64,000 nt of DNA from Monosiga brevicollis MX1 (GCF_000002865.3 NW_001865070.1:132012-196011); one strand, 5' to 3'; positions 41,603 through 54,860 are shown, counted from the stretch's first letter. The notes: generated from the sequence alone by a model not told the origin. Program-made: numbers and translations.

Positions 41603-42776
41603 CACGAACGCAGCTCCATCGTCCACCCTTAATTGTCAGATTGTCAGACAATAACAGAGCCTTTGTCAGAACCATTTGTCAGATAGAGTAAGCGTTACTG
41701 CAATATTTTCTGCTTCCACACCTGAGCAGCATGGCGGCCACACGGCAGCAGACAACTACAAAGTTGAATTACACGTATAGCGTCACACACACGAGGCGAG
41801 GTAACCACACTCAAGTTACATGCAAAGGTGTGCGTATGCGTGAGAGGGAGCAGCGCGGTTGCGCAAGCGTACTGATTGAAGAAAGCCCAGGCTTGGAAAG
41901 GGCAGCGCCGCCGGGGCAGCGCCTGGCTGTTGGCAGCAGCAGCAACAGCAATTGATAACAAAGTCAAGTCCAGGCAGTATAATACCTTGTTGTTTTTTTT
42001 TTAGAAGGATATAGCCCTGACAGCAACAACAACAACAACAACAGCCGTCCCAACCCCACCAACAGGCACAAGAGTAAAAGTAAACATGTGCTTGGCATTT
42101 TCTTTCTTCTTCTTCTTCTTCTTCTTCTTCTTCTTCTTCTTCTTCTTCTTCTTCTTCTTCTTCTTCAGGTAAGACAGTGTTGAAGACAAATGGCAGCGCC
42201 AACCTCGTTTGTACCACTGGATACGCCTTGATACCATGACCGCGCGGTCATGGTTGGACCTCGTGTGGACCTGGCGCGCACTCTTTTTCTGATGGCACCG
42301 CGTTTTTCAATGCATTTTTGGTGCTGTGTTTGAGCCGTCTTCTCTCTCTCTTCTCTCTCTGTCTTGCTTCCGGCGGCTGGCGGACCGTCGCTCCTTGTGC
42401 AGACTGACCCCCTCTGTCCCGCCCCTGCTATTGCTGCGTATGTCCGGTCTGTCAATTTCCTTTGGACCAGGTATCGCCTGAAGACCTTGCAAGCTTGGAC
42501 TGCTTTCCATCTGGTACGTCTGCGATGCTTGTTACGTAACCGAGCAGTGGCTCCGCCACGCCGAATCGCACTCTGGACAAGTTTGCCTGCCAGATTGCTG
42601 ACCCTTTTATATTCGCCCTGCTCTTGGCTCAAACTCATGTTTTTTGCCTCGGCTCCTCTCTTTTTTGCCTCGGTCCCTCTCTATACTCTATGACTGGTGC
42701 CCCTCAGCTTTTTTTTTTTTTTTTTTTTGTGGTTTCTGCAACCGTTCTTTGAGCAAAGAGACAAGTCACACTCAAG
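41603..42776. other. Divergent promoter region between WRAP53 and AMP deaminase
   Basis: Holds a CTT array (42105-42166), AAC/CAA triplets (42022-42042), a TTTTTTGCCTCGG(T/C) tandem pair near 42640-42675, and a T tract (42712-42728) about 50 bp before the AMP deaminase ATG. The open frames here are low-complexity by-products. Confidence 0.6.
42105..42166. repeat. (CTT)n trinucleotide array
   Basis: About 20 uninterrupted CTT units. The minus-strand poly-Glu frame through it is a by-product. Confidence 0.95.
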
Positions 42777-45700
42777 ATGGCTGAGGACGCCATGGGCTCA
42801 ACCGCCGGCGCGCGCAACGACCCGCTGGCCGCCTCCACCACCTCTTCCACTCTTGAAGCAGGTGCCCCGGGTGGTCAAACCACCCTGCCTCTCATTGAGC
42901 TGCTTGACATTGACCCCAACCATGAGGCCGGGTCCAGTAGCCGTGCATCGTGCGTTGTACCGCGTGCCCCTGCCCCGTCCCCATAAATGGAAACTTTTTT
43001 TTTCCCAAGCATTGACTGACGGTTGGCCATGTCGATGCTGTTGGCTGCCGGCTTCTTGTAGATTTGCGCGCGGCGCCGTGGCTGGCAACGAGCCCCAGCA
43101 GCTGACGCTGGCTGACGTGCTCAAGCGCGAATACCATTCCGACTCGGTGCGATGCTTTTTTTTTCTTCTCCCAGCTCTTGTTTCTTTCCCTGTCTACGCT
43201 TGTTTGAGCGAGCAATTGCGCTTTGGTTCTTCACTTCTCCTTGTACCTTTCCCTTCTGGATGCTTCGTCGCTCTCTGACAGCATGAAACCATTTTCTCCT
43301 TTTTCTCAGGATTCAGAGCCGGATGACAAGGAGCTCGAGGTGGCCTTGCCCGTGCCCTCAGTGTATGGTGATGCGCGCTACACCATCAACGAGGAGCGCG
43401 ACATCAAGAAAGCCGAAGCCGCCTGGCTCCTTGCCCGTCGTGCCGGTTCGTCTCTTTGCTCTTCAGCTCTTCAACTCGACTCGCCCTTGTTATCCTTCTC
43501 ACGTGGGCCATCCTGGCAAAATTCCTTTAGATGCCACGGCGTCCCCGACGCGTAGTATTCCTGGTGAGACAGAGCTCACAACGCCAGTCTCCAACTTTGG
43601 CGGTGACGGCGGCGACTCTTCCAGCGGCACCTACACCTGTCATGGCATTGACTACCGTCGTGTGCTTACCACGCACACCGAATACGTGAGTCTCTTGGCC
43701 CCCCAACGTCAACATGCACCTACCATGGCTCTTTCGGGTTCACTTTTTTTCACCCAATGGTTGCTCCCCCTTTCATTTTCCCCCCATAATAGCATGACCT
43801 CGAGTCCAGCGACATTGGCGCAGTCATTTTCAAGGCTCTCCGCATGCGTGACAAATACATGTTCCGTTCGGAGCAAGAGACCCCCGAGTACCTCCGCCAG
43901 CTTTTGCATCAGGATCGGGATCTCTTGAAGACTCACGTTGGTGGCGGTGACGTCAAGTTCTCCATGCCAGCCAGCGAGCGGGTAAGTCCACCACGACAAT
44001 ACTCACTTGCACCCAGGCATTCTTCAGAAATCAGGCAAGGCCCAGCTCATGCGTCTGAGGATTGATTAGGTGCGCACCGTGTCGTCCAACGACCAGCCCT
44101 TGGCCTCTCAGGCTCAACGCCAAAGCATTGTGCAGGCTGGCACTGAGCAATTTGAAATGGTAATTCTCAATATTCGAGCTGCCTTCGTTCCCGCTGCCAT
44201 TCTTTTGTGCATCCGTGCTCCCCTCTGACGTCCACCGTCTGTCGTCCTTGCAGGTGGATGGCGTCTTCAACGTAATGGCCGATGTGGACGGCGTGCGTCA
44301 TTCCCTCTACAAATACGTTTGTACGTTTCGCGAGTCTTGCACGGACACCCCAATGAGGAAACACGCGAGGCTCAGTGCGGCGCTGGCCTTCTCATGGCTG
44401 TTTTTGGTCGGCATTTGTAGCGGCCCGCATCTACCTGCGCGATCTTTACCATCTTTTGGCGGTCGTCAACGACGGCCCCACCAAGTCCTTTGCCTTCCAG
44501 CGTCTTTCGGTAAGCAGTCAGCGGGCTGAGGGCCTGCACCTGGCCATCATCAAAACTTTGCCATTGAACCTGCCTAATGCTCCATGATTGGCCTTGTGCA
44601 CAGTACTTGCAGGAGAAATTCCGCCTTCATACGCTCTTGAACGAGACGGAGGAGTCTGGTGCGCCCCTCAATCTACCTGCTTGCCATGCATTGCAATCCT
44701 GTTTTCATTCGCCTCACCACATTGCTGGTTCTTGCTACTCTTGCGCACAGCCGAGCAAAAAGCGGTGCCCCACCGTGACTTTTACAACGTGCGCAAGGTG
44801 GACACCCACGTTCATCTCTCCTCCTGCATGAACCAAAAGCACCTCCTGCGCTTCATCAAGGTCTGTCCTGGACCCGCTTTCATCCCGCCGGGCACTTGGG
44901 CGCCCTTTTCTTCCTGGCTGGACGCTTTTGGCTCATGGTGATATGACGCCGTTGAACACGCGTAGCACAAGTTGAAAACCTCACCCAACGAGGTTGTCAT
45001 CCATCGTGATGGCAAGGACCTCACTCTGCAGGAGGTCTTTGAGAGGTGCGTGGTATTGTTCACATGGACAGCACTGAGACCCGCCTTTTCCTCCCTGTCC
45101 AGTCCTGCACCATGGTGTGTTGACACTTGCAGCCATGTTCGCTTACCTGCTGCTTTTGACGCTGTGCAGCTTGCGGCTGACGGCCTACGATCTCTCCATT
45201 GATACCTTGGACATGCATGCTGATCGCAACACCTTTCATCGCTTTGACAAGTTCAACCTCAAGTACAACGTACGCTCGTCGTTGGTGCTGCGCCTTGGTG
45301 CACGTGTGCCCTGTGACAACTCGCCATGCTGATCGAGAGTTGCTTTCATCTTCCATAGCCCATTGGCGAGTCGCGCTTGCGTGAGATTTTCCTCAAGACC
45401 AACAACAAGGTTGGCGCACGTCTTTGTGTTTAACTTGCGCGTGCAAGCACACAGCTCGGACAGCATCGCGGCGCTTGTTTGCAAATGTCACCTTTTGTCG
45501 TGTTTACCAAACATGTTGATCGCCTCTTCTCCTGACGGTTTGTGACGCCAGATTGGCGGAAGCTACTTTGGGGAGCTCGTTCGCCAGGTCATTGACGACC
45601 TCGAGGATTCCAAGTATCAAATGGTATGTTAAATAATTCAAGGCGGTACTGATCTTTGGTCTAGCTTGAAGTCTGGCTCATATGCTATGAACCGGTTCTT

Positions 45701-46226
45701 CAATGTCTCACAAACGCCAATTCTCATCGGTTAGGCCGAATACCGTGTGTCAATCTACGGCCGCTCTGCCCACGAGTGGAACAAGCTGGGCGCTTGGTTC
45801 TGCAACAGCAACGTGGCATCGGATAACGTCCGCTGGCTCATTCAAGTGCCTCGCCTCTAGTACGCCCTCTGGCCATCCTTGGTGCCCTCCCCCATGCCCG
45901 GGCATGTGCAAATAAATGAGCGCAGACGTGCAACTCATCTGGCCTCACGCCCGCCCGCCCGCCTGCCCTTTCCTGGCTGTTGGCAGCCACGTGTACAAGT
46001 CGGCGGGTCAGATCAACACCTTTTCCGAGGTTTTGGACAACATTTTCCGACCCCTCTTTGAGGTCTCCAAGGACCCGAGCTCCAACCCACAGCTGGCCGC
46101 TCTCCTGGAGCATGTGGTTGGCTTTGACAGCGTGGATGATGAATCCAAGCCCGAGCCCATCCCGCACACTGCCACGTAGGTTGCCTGCCTGCATGTATTT
46201 TACTCTCAGAGGAGAGCCACCTGGGC

Positions 46227-46318
<92 letters not shown>

Positions 46319-47879
46319 AAGCGTCCTTTCTCAATTGGCGCGTGGACGGCTCCAGGTCTCCACTTCCCGAGCAATGGAACGACACCAACAACCCCAGCTA
46401 CTCGTACTGGTGTGTCACTTGTACCCTCTTGGCCCGTATCCGGTAGCTTTCATACACTCACTGGCGTGAGACCCGCTTGCTCCCTCTCATGACTTGATAT
46501 AGGCTGTACTACATGTATGCCAACATCAGCGTGCTCAACAAGGTCAGTTATTGGGTTCTCAAACTGAGGAACTGGGAATTGTCTGGACCCGGCTCTCATC
46601 ATGGCTTGCTCACGCTTTTTTTTTTTTCTTTTTTTTTTAAACTCACACAACAGTACCGTCAAGATCGCGGCCTCAACACCTTCACGCTGCGCCCCCACTG
46701 CGGCGAAGCAGGGCCCGTTGAGCATCTTGGTATGTTTATGCTTTCTTCTTTGTTAACATCGTGATGGTACTTTGCGGCTTTTGTAAATTGCCACACTTGT
46801 CTCACCGCCCACGTCGATTTGGCATACTCGTGCCTACAAATAGCTACCGGTTTCTTGCTGTGCGAGAACATTTCCCACGGCATCCGTCTTCGCAAGGTTT
46901 GTTCACCGGCTTTAGTTGCTGCTGCTGCTTGCGCATTGTTCTCACGCCTGCTTGGATCCGTCACAGATGCCAGCACTGCAATATCTCTATTACCTGGCTC
47001 AAATTGGCCTGTGCATCTCGCCGCTCAGCAACAACAGCCTCTTCTTGCAATGTACGGCATTTTCTTCTTGCAGAGCGTTACACCGTCGCACACACCACCC
47101 CGACGTCGTGCCTGACTCAACCTGTTTGATGCGCGTGTATTTGACGTAGACCACCGCAACCCCTTCCACGACTTTTTCTGCATTGGCATGAACGTGTCCA
47201 TCTCCAGCGGTATGCCTGATGCCCTATTTCCTTCATTGCTCTACAATCACTGTCGCCGACAGAAACGCGTTCAAGCAACACGCTCTCACCACCTCCGGAC
47301 ATGGCATTGATCTTGGCATGGGGGCACAGATGATCCGCTGCAATTCCACTTCACGCGCGAGCCCTTGATTGAGGAATATTCAGTCGCCTCCCAGGTAATT
47401 TTTGTGTCCACCTGGTGGCCATTTGTTTGGTTGTTTGGTCCAAATGTACTCTGCGTCAGTGGCTGCCACACTTGTCCTCGGCGTGCGTCTGTGCTCACAT
47501 CAGTCGCCATGTTGCCGTTTGTAGGTGTTCAAGCTGTCGCCCACCGACATGGCCGAGCTGTGTGTCAACTCGGTCAAGATGTCAGGCTTCCCGGCCGCCT
47601 TTAAATCCAAGTGGTTGGGCGGTAGCTGGCGACTGCCTGGTCCCACGGGCAACGACATTACGTACGCGTGCTGGCTTAGCATCCGCCGTGCTTGTTCTTG
47701 GCTCGCCGTCTGTCTCACTCACTCGCTTGTACTGCTTTTTTACTAGCCGGACCAACCTGCCCAACGTGCGCTGCGCCTTCCGGTACGAGACGCTGCGTGG
47801 CGAGCTCGACACGATTGTTCAGCTCGCTCGCTCGCATCATCGGGTTGTGGTCACAGACCGCAGCGGCGGATCCGAGTGA
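42777..47879 (+). CDS. AMPD: AMP deaminase (about 20 exons)
   Basis: Deaminates AMP to IMP in the purine nucleotide cycle; zinc enzyme of the adenosine deaminase superfamily. The divergent N-terminus starts [20 protein letters not shown]. From 44,800 the catalytic barrel follows animal [24 protein letters not shown] (zinc ligands HxH), [30 protein letters not shown]-type [63 protein letters not shown] (catalytic His-Glu), [18 protein letters not shown], and the signature [20 protein letters not shown] (active-site Asp pair), ending [14 protein letters not shown]. One intron (from about 46179) carries a GT array and uses an acceptor at about 46355. Length is near 780 residues, typical for the family. 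Confidence 0.95.
46231..46318. repeat. (GT)n microsatellite in an AMP deaminase intron
   Basis: About 44 uninterrupted GT units. The frame-consistent acceptor lies some 35-40 bp further on, so the array is internal to the intron. Confidence 0.95.
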
Positions 47880-48222
47880 GAAATCATTTTTTTTTTTTTT
47901 TGAGCAGTAAAGCAACAAGGGCTCGTGTGTACATTGCCGACCCAGTTAACGGCTTCTCCACAATGTGCGGACAATTGGCTTGCATACGTGCTCAGTCTCG
48001 CTCGTTCAGGCTTGGTGCGCACGCCGATGCAGACTCGAAGCGTTTATGTGCACAATCGATTACTGCTTTCCAGTGCGTGCGCTACCGAAATGGCAAATGT
48101 ACATTATATTCGGGACAAGCAAGGGTTCTGCCATCGCACACGGCTATAATAAAATGCGACGACTTTCATGGCAGGCTTTGCGCGCAAGCACGCACCTTAC
48201 AGTGAAAGAGAACGAGAGAGAG

Positions 48223-48296
<74 letters not shown>

Positions 48297-48350
48297 GAAG
48301 GGCAAATTAACATCCACTACAGTCTACATCCGTATTTGATTTCTGGTTGG
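47880..48350. other. Convergent spacer with GA array
   Basis: 3' flanks of AMP deaminase (+) and DYNC2I2 (-). It contains a T tract (47888-47900) and a GA array (48208-48293). Confidence 0.55.
48208..48293. repeat. (GA)n microsatellite
   Basis: About 85 bp of GA with a few AAAG interruptions near its left end. Confidence 0.95.
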
Positions 48351-51225
48351 TCAGTCGGATAGCTTGGTAATGAGGCGAGCGAAGTCGGCGATTTCACGCG
48401 TCGTATCAGGTGCCCGCAGGCGGACGATGTAGGCATGGCCATTGTCACAGGCAGCGGCAACGACTTGGGGTCGCCGGACGTTGGGTTGAACGTGTCGAAT
48501 AGGTTTGTCGCCGAGTGGGATCTTTTCCGTGTATCGTACCGTGCTCATCTATATTGTTCACGTACCCGAAAAGCCAGACACGTTTGAGTCAGGGAACCAC
48601 GGGGGGCCAAGGCACAACGAGGGGAGCAGAAGAAGAAGATACTGGTGATGCAAGCCGCAGTGCTTACCATGAGGTCATACACCAAAAGATGGCCGTCCTC
48701 AGTACCAACGACGAACATGCCCGGATGTCCTGCGAGCCACGCAGCCGCTAACAAGGCGCCGCACTGTGGCGCAAACCGGAGAATTGGCTCTGCCTATTCA
48801 TGCGCAGAGCCAGCAATGCACACATCCCAGCCGCGCCATGAATACCAGCGAGGTGTAAAACAAAGGTTCAAATACGAAGCCCTTGTGCCTTCAGGCGGGA
48901 TCTGCACAGGAAGGGCCACGGCGAAACAATCGGGAGAGAAGCATCGCTAGCCAGGTGGAGCAGCGTCTCACCTGGAAGCGCGAGTAGATGTGGGCAGTAC
49001 CATCGGTGGAGGCGGTGAGAAACAGCTTGTGCACAAAGGGGCAGGTGGCGACGGCATAGCAAGGTCCTAAGTGAGGTTGGTAGGAGAAGACGGCCGGCGA
49101 GACTTCGGTGGTAGGGGCATCATCGTTGCGCTCCAGCACTACGCGCACAAGATAGCCAGACTCGCTTGCAACCACGCCATCCTCAAGCTGGTCATAAGCT
49201 TGCGCCAAGGCCGTAACTGGGACATTGCGATCCATGAGGTAGGCGGTGAGAGGACTCTGGCTCAAGGCGGGCGGGAGGGAAAAAAATATGAGGTGGGCTT
49301 CAAGCCACAAACGCCATCTGACTCACTGCCGTAGGCCGTGGTACGAGCCACACGTGTAGACGCCAAGTGGTAGCGAGGTACGTCTTGCAGCGTTAGCGAG
49401 AATCTGTCAAGAAACATCGTGAGGATTAGTTGTAGAGCAATCAGAGGGTTGAGTAATCAATCAGCCCGAATGGTCGCGCATCGCTTCAGTGGTCGTGCCG
49501 ATCCGTGGGTTCAGAGGGCTCACTTTTGGAGACGGGTCATGACGTGTGTTTCGGCAGCCCCATAAAGCTCTTCGTCAACTTCATCGCGCTGCGTCGTGTC
49601 GAGAAAGTTTTGGTTCTTTTGCTTGACAATGCTCCAGCGAGTAATGACGCCATCTGGTGCTGCACTTAGCAGCTGCAAGCGGAAACAATTAATCGGAATT
49701 ACTCAAAATCGAAGCCAACCTCAACTAGACGAGCGCGAATGTGCGAGGTTTCGTTACTAGCAGAGGAGTGGGAAACGGACTGACCTGTGGCTCGGACTTA
49801 CGCCCACCTCGAACAGAGGAGACTAGATCACCGCCTGGTGAGAGCCATCGTAGGGCCGCTACCGGCTCACAATGGGAGTCATCAAAGTTGGAGGTAGCCA
49901 TGATAAAGCCACCACCTTGTCGACCCGTGTCCATGAGCACAATGTCTCCAATCAGCAGCCCGGCAGCCAACCAAGCCGGGCGCTCGGGATGGAAAGCCAG
50001 ACAGCTTGCGCACGACTACGATGGATCAGGAAGGCGATGGTATGTCAGCATAGTTGCCCAGTCACCTCTGGTGCGGTGCAACGAGATGGCAGACGGGCAT
50101 CGCTGCGCGCCATGATCCTTGGCGGATGCTCACCCGCAGTTCAAGTGTCTGTGAAGCCTTGTGTACATTGATCTGGCGATCCAGGCTCCACTGCAAGAGG
50201 CACAGGAACGGTCAAAGCACCGACCGTGAGCGCCTCCGCCCACTCGCATCAAAGAGATACAAAGTATCAAGAAGCATGGCAAGTCCTGTCAGGCTAGCAG
50301 CTGTTGGAAACAGACCAAGCAAATATTTGAAGTTTGAGTCCACCAGTCTTCGTAATCGGTTCGGCCATAAGCAACCGCCACCACACCGCCTGTGGAGCAA
50401 AAGTCTACGGCAAGACATTGCTCCTCTCGGCCAAAGCGTAAATCACTCAGATCCATCTCCACTTTGGTGTCCCGAGAATCTGCTTCCGACTCCACTCTGT
50501 ATCCTGCATGGGGTTTGTTGGGGGAGGTTAGATTGAGGGGGATAGGGATTGGGGTGCGTGAGACAAAAGCAGCGGCGTGCGGTTGGCAGCAGTCGGCTGG
50601 CACGCTGAGCCTACCATCAAAGGCATATGACTGAGCGTTGCGCTGCAGGTTTTGAAGCATACGGGGAACGGTGGCTCGTAGGAACTGTAGGACTTCCTGC
50701 AATCGGACCACGCCAAAGGCTCATGAGAGGTCGAGCTGCCAACCCATTGACAAAATTAGCAAGGGCACCGGCTGCTGCCTTACCGGTGAATCATCACTGC
50801 CTTGAAAGCGAAAAACTTGCTGTGAAACATCATCCGGCTCGGTTGCTGCGTCTGTTTGCACCTGTTGCACCCAGCAGTGGACCTGTGAGCGAAAGTCCGC
50901 CTGGGGGTTGAGCACGAGCAAGCCGTAGTCTCTGGCTGGCTGACCTGTTGACTGCGGCGATCGCAGCTCGTCGTGGTAGCCGCAGCATCTTGTCTCAGCA
51001 CAGCTGAGGTTTGTGTATCGGCGTCCACCGTGGTCCTACACAAGCCCACAGCCAAGACCGAGACACGCAAGGAGGGGTGATCCGCAGGTCCATCATTTCA
51101 AATTGAGCTCAAATGTGAGAGCTCCTTCGCGGTTGCCGCTCCCACGTCCTCCTCCTCCACACCCGGCACATGAGTACATACGTTTGCTTTGACCATGACG
51201 AAGGAATGGAATGCACCTCCAACAT
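48351..51225 (-). CDS. DYNC2I2: Dynein-2 intermediate chain DYNC2I2 (WDR34)
   Basis: WD40 subunit of the cytoplasmic dynein-2 motor that drives retrograde intraflagellar transport. Exon 1 starts at ATG 51225 (MLEVHSIPSSWSKQ, compare the SVPSQW region of human WDR34) and splices into TTVDADTQTSAVLRQDAAAT. Next comes EVLQFLRATVPRMLQNLQRN-AQSYAFDGYRV, which matches the human segment before the propeller. GGVVAVAYGRTDYEDWWTQT is the most diagnostic block. Further WD segments are FIMATSNFDDSHCEPVAALR, LEDGVVASESGYLVRV, GPCYAVATCPFVHKLFLTAS, TDGTAHIYSRFQ, FVVGTEDGHLLVYDLM, and the last exon ending IADFARLITKLSD. Several exon joins between 49300 and 50300 are unresolved. Presence of this gene implies a ciliated or flagellated cell. 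Confidence 0.88.
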
Positions 51226-51444
51226 CCCGGTGGGAGCATCGCCAAACGTGTAGCTCGCCATCACCACCACCCGCTACCGACAGCTCGACCGAGAGTGAGA
51301 GAGAGTTTGAGAGAGAGAGAGATTTAGAGAGAGAGAGAGCGCGCAAAACCCCAAAAAAACAAAAGGATAGGTAAATATTAAAGAGGCCAATGTTATTTTA
51401 GACCAGATTCAAGTGTGAATTTGTTACACTATCGCATAGACGCC
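51071..51444. other. Divergent region between DYNC2I2 and the HEAT-repeat gene
   Basis: It overlaps DYNC2I2 exon 1 at the left; the remainder (51226-51444) contains GA runs with a TTTAGAGA unit (about 51290-51340) and is otherwise AT-rich. It is probably a shared promoter. Confidence 0.45.
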
Positions 51445-54402
51445 ATGACGACGCCCGGCGGCAGTCGTGAGTCAGCCCTGCCCAGTACAGCGGGGCTGAC
51501 CACCCGGTTGTTTAGCCGGCATGTTCCCGTGGCACCGCGCGAGACGGGTGAGTCGGGGTTGCGCTCGGAACGTGAGGAAGGGCACGAGTTTTAGCTGGAT
51601 GGGTGGTGGCTTTCATCCTGTGCGGTCAGGCGCCACTCATCTTGCCTTGTTGCGCCTTGCGCAGGTGCTTCGCGAGAGCTCTGGCGGCGGGGTCGCGAGG
51701 AAGATATGTCAGCTGTTTTGCCAGCCATCTCCGCTCGCGCGAGCGATCAGCAGCCTCCAACGATCAAGCGGCGCGATCGAGCTTTTCTTGCTTCCCTGAC
51801 TCGCGCCGAGCAGCGTCGCTTGTTTGCTCGTCCGGGGTTTGCGCCCCTCCCCGAAGGTGACCCCAGCACTTCAGCGGGGCCACGCCATCTCCGCTTTGCC
51901 ACGGGTCCCGCCGATTCCATATCGGCTGACGAGCATGTGGGATCAGAATCGCTAGCTGCCCAGGAATGGCGCCGACTGTGGCAGGCCTATTTGCTTCGGC
52001 ATCGCATCGATGTCCATCACTCCGACACTGGCTTGGGCCACGTTGACCGATCTGCCAGCGCCAAGTCAAGCGCTTCATTGGCACCAGCTTCTGCCTCACT
52101 GGCAAGGACGCGCAACGCAACGAACAAGTCCGGCCGGCGCGCGCAGAGCAAGGCCCGGAGCCAACCACCACCGAGTGCCACTGCAAGCGAAGCGGCTCGG
52201 CTGCCGGCCCCAGGAGCGATCCCCATCCGGCAAAAATATCGTGACGTCGTTCAATGGGATGAGAACACGGCGGCGGAGGTACCGTCCCTCCAATCCAATC
52301 GTTGCCAGGTCGCCCCTTGCATTTCTATCCCGCTCGACCTCACTTGGGTTCGCGACAGGCGCTGGCTGACCTGGCCGATTCGAGTGACTTTGTGCGAGCC
52401 AATGCAGCTTGCATGCACCAGGGCACTTACCATGCCACTAAGCGACGGCCTTTGCCCCCACCTGCCATCTTGAATCGCCTCAAGGCCCTGTTAAACGACA
52501 GGTGCGCCTCTCTTGAGCCCCTTCTTGTTTCTTACAGGCTGTTGGCATTTGCAGACGAGCACTTGAGATCTCCGGCGCACACCACTCCACGTCGTCTCAT
52601 TTGTCCATTCTTCTTTCAATGTCACGGCCTCGTCCATCGCAGTTCAATCAACGTGCGGCGCGAGGCTGCCCTGACGTTGGTATGCCATCTAGGCCCAGCC
52701 ATCACTCAAGCGCAAGAGGTGTTGGAAGAAGGGTTACAAAATGGCAACCCTGATTTCGTATGGGCTGCGAGTTGTGCCCTCGCCAGCATCGGTCGCGTGG
52801 GTGGACAGGTCGCAGAGCAATTGATTGACCGCTACACACTTGGTGATGACCAGCAACGGACCGTGGCGCTGGCGTTGCTGCAGCACGTTATGGATGACGA
52901 CCCCATGATTTTGTATGTGCGGCCAGGACTCACAACCGCTGGGTCTCGCAGCAACTGCCCCTGCGTCGTAATTTTCACGCATCGTCTGAACAATAGGGGC
53001 ATGATTACGCAAATGCTGACAGATCACGATGCACTCCGGCGACGAGCAGCGGTCGAACTGGTGCATTTACTTGTGACTTATTACACGCAAGATATCTTTA
53101 CCTGCCTCAGCACTTTGCTCTGGGAGGACGAAAACGAAGCGGTAGGCTCTTGATGAAGCGCCAACTATTTTGATCCGGCTATTCCTCACGGCCTATTGTG
53201 TTCGCCGCTGCTGGACGTCCACCGTGTACCGGGTGACACGTGGTACGCAGGTGCAAGATGCTGCGTGCGCTGCTTTGGTGGAGCGCGACTACGGGCATAT
53301 GGTGCACGAAGAATTGTCTCGACGCTTGAGTGCGGCCACCGAGCGCACCAGGCTTGCCGCTCTCCGCCGCCTCGGCAAGCTCCGCCACGTGAACTCGCGA
53401 TTACTGGATCATGTCGTTCACGCTCTCAAGGATGAGTACAGCAACGTACGCCTGGCCGCGTGTAAGGTAAGAAGCCTTGTTCATGTATTTGCACTGTTAC
53501 GTTCGCTCAGCGACGGTGGCGCAGAAAGTCATCTTCACCTGCGTCTCTGCTTTAGGCGTTGGGCACGCTGGAATCACCCACGCCAAAGGTTATTGATGCC
53601 TTGCTGACGGCGCTCGAGCAGGATAGCAATGTCAGCGTACGCTTGGAAGCGCTGCGCGGTGAGTGGCTGATCCTGCAGATCAACAAAGAAGAGAGAGGAA
53701 AAAAAAAAAAAAAAAGAGGGAGAGAGAGAGAGAAAAGAAACGAAACAGAAAATAGCTACCAGTGTGCATTCTTTCCCGCGAACATGACGTCGCTTGGCAC
53801 CATTTGAAGCGGGCTCTTATGGGATGGTTTTTGTTGCCATGTGTTGGACTAGCTTTGGATTCGCTCAAGGTTCAAAAGTTGCGGCTCAAGTCCTGCTTAC
53901 TGTGGCTGGTGCGCGGTCTGCTTTGAGCTTTGTGCTGGTTCACCGCGTACTCGAGCATGTATCGTTCATCTCATTGCCTGGGCATCTCTCGGTCTATGAC
54001 AGATTCAATATTCGGGAGACGCGCGACTGGTTATACTGGCGCTGGAGCTCTTGCCCAAGCTTGTCGCCACTGTTGACGACAGCACCGAGTCGGCGTTGTT
54101 ATCCCGGTACGTTGCGTTTCATCACTTTACCTACAACTCGTAGCATCCAGCCGAGTTGGACGGGGGTCGAGAATATCGCATGGCTGACCTGGACACGCGC
54201 TTACATTTCCAGTCAAGCCGATAAGCGACCAGAGGTGCAAGAGGTGCTTCGCATTTGTCTCGACAAGTTGCACTGGCATCCGCAGCGCAATCAGTTGGAG
54301 GAGCATTTCGAGCAAATTCAACATGACCTTGACTGCATGTCCGCCAAGAACAGCCTGATGAAAACGTTCGTTGTCCCGCTCTTTGAGGCCATCTTTGGTT
54401 GA
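51445..54402 (+). CDS. HEAT-repeat protein, HEATR4-like
   Basis: The start exon (51445-51547, MTTPGGSRESALPSTAGLTT) splices into GASRELWRRGREEDMSAVLP and a long basic, Ser/Ala-rich N-terminal half to about 52307. Then come helical repeats: ADSSDFVRANAACM, SINVRREAALTLVCHLGPAI, NPDFVWAASCALASIGRVGG, DDQQRTVALALLQHVMDDDP, DHDALRRRAAVELVHLLVTY, ENEAVQDAACAALVERDYG, RTRLAALRRLGKLRHVNSRL, EYSNVRLAACKALGTLESP, DSNVSVRLEALRALMG. These alternate hydrophobic helices with Asp/Arg turns, as in HEAT repeats. The order of disordered head and HEAT tail resembles animal HEATR4, from memory, not checked. The last exons give ARLVILALELLPKLVATVDD and KRPEVQEVLRICLDKLHWHP. Scaffold role; partner unknown. Confidence 0.75.
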
Positions 54403-54827
54403 TTGCTTCCTGCTTGCATTCCCGATGTCTCTCACCGTCTGTTCCTCGTCGTTTTATTTTTCTTTAATCTGATCTATTGTTTTGTGTGAATTGCCACCCC
54501 ACAGCTTTGGCCTGCAACCTCTAGGCTCGGAGAGTGAAGCTCACGATGATCTTTAGTGCAAACCTCGTAAAAATTGTGCGAAGCCTAGGGTGGAAAAACT
54601 CGACTCGTGGTAATCGACTCCATCAACCTGAAGGAATGCGCTGTACCGTTGGACGGGGCCAATAGGCCTCATCTGATCACTCACGGTCAATCACTTCACA
54701 GAGTACTCGCCGGATCTGCTCAACGGAAGCTGAGGGCAGGCATGAGCCACATGGAACAAGAAACTAATCAGAGAGCAGCCACACGTGTGTTTCTTAGTTG
54801 TGTGTTTGTGTGTGTGTCTCTCTCTTT

Positions 54828-54860
<33 letters not shown>

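Noticed and set aside
41816-42237. Poly-Glu and poly-Lys frames on the minus strand
   Set aside because: Produced by the CTT array; no conserved sequence on either side.
42364-42693. Plus-strand frame of about 109 codons upstream of AMP deaminase
   Set aside because: Cys/Leu/Pro-rich with no domain or splice support; lies in the promoter region.
46231-46356. AMP deaminase exon starting directly after the GT array with no pyrimidine tract
   Set aside because: That join gives the wrong frame; the acceptor CTCCAG at about 46355 restores TSPLPEQW as in the family.
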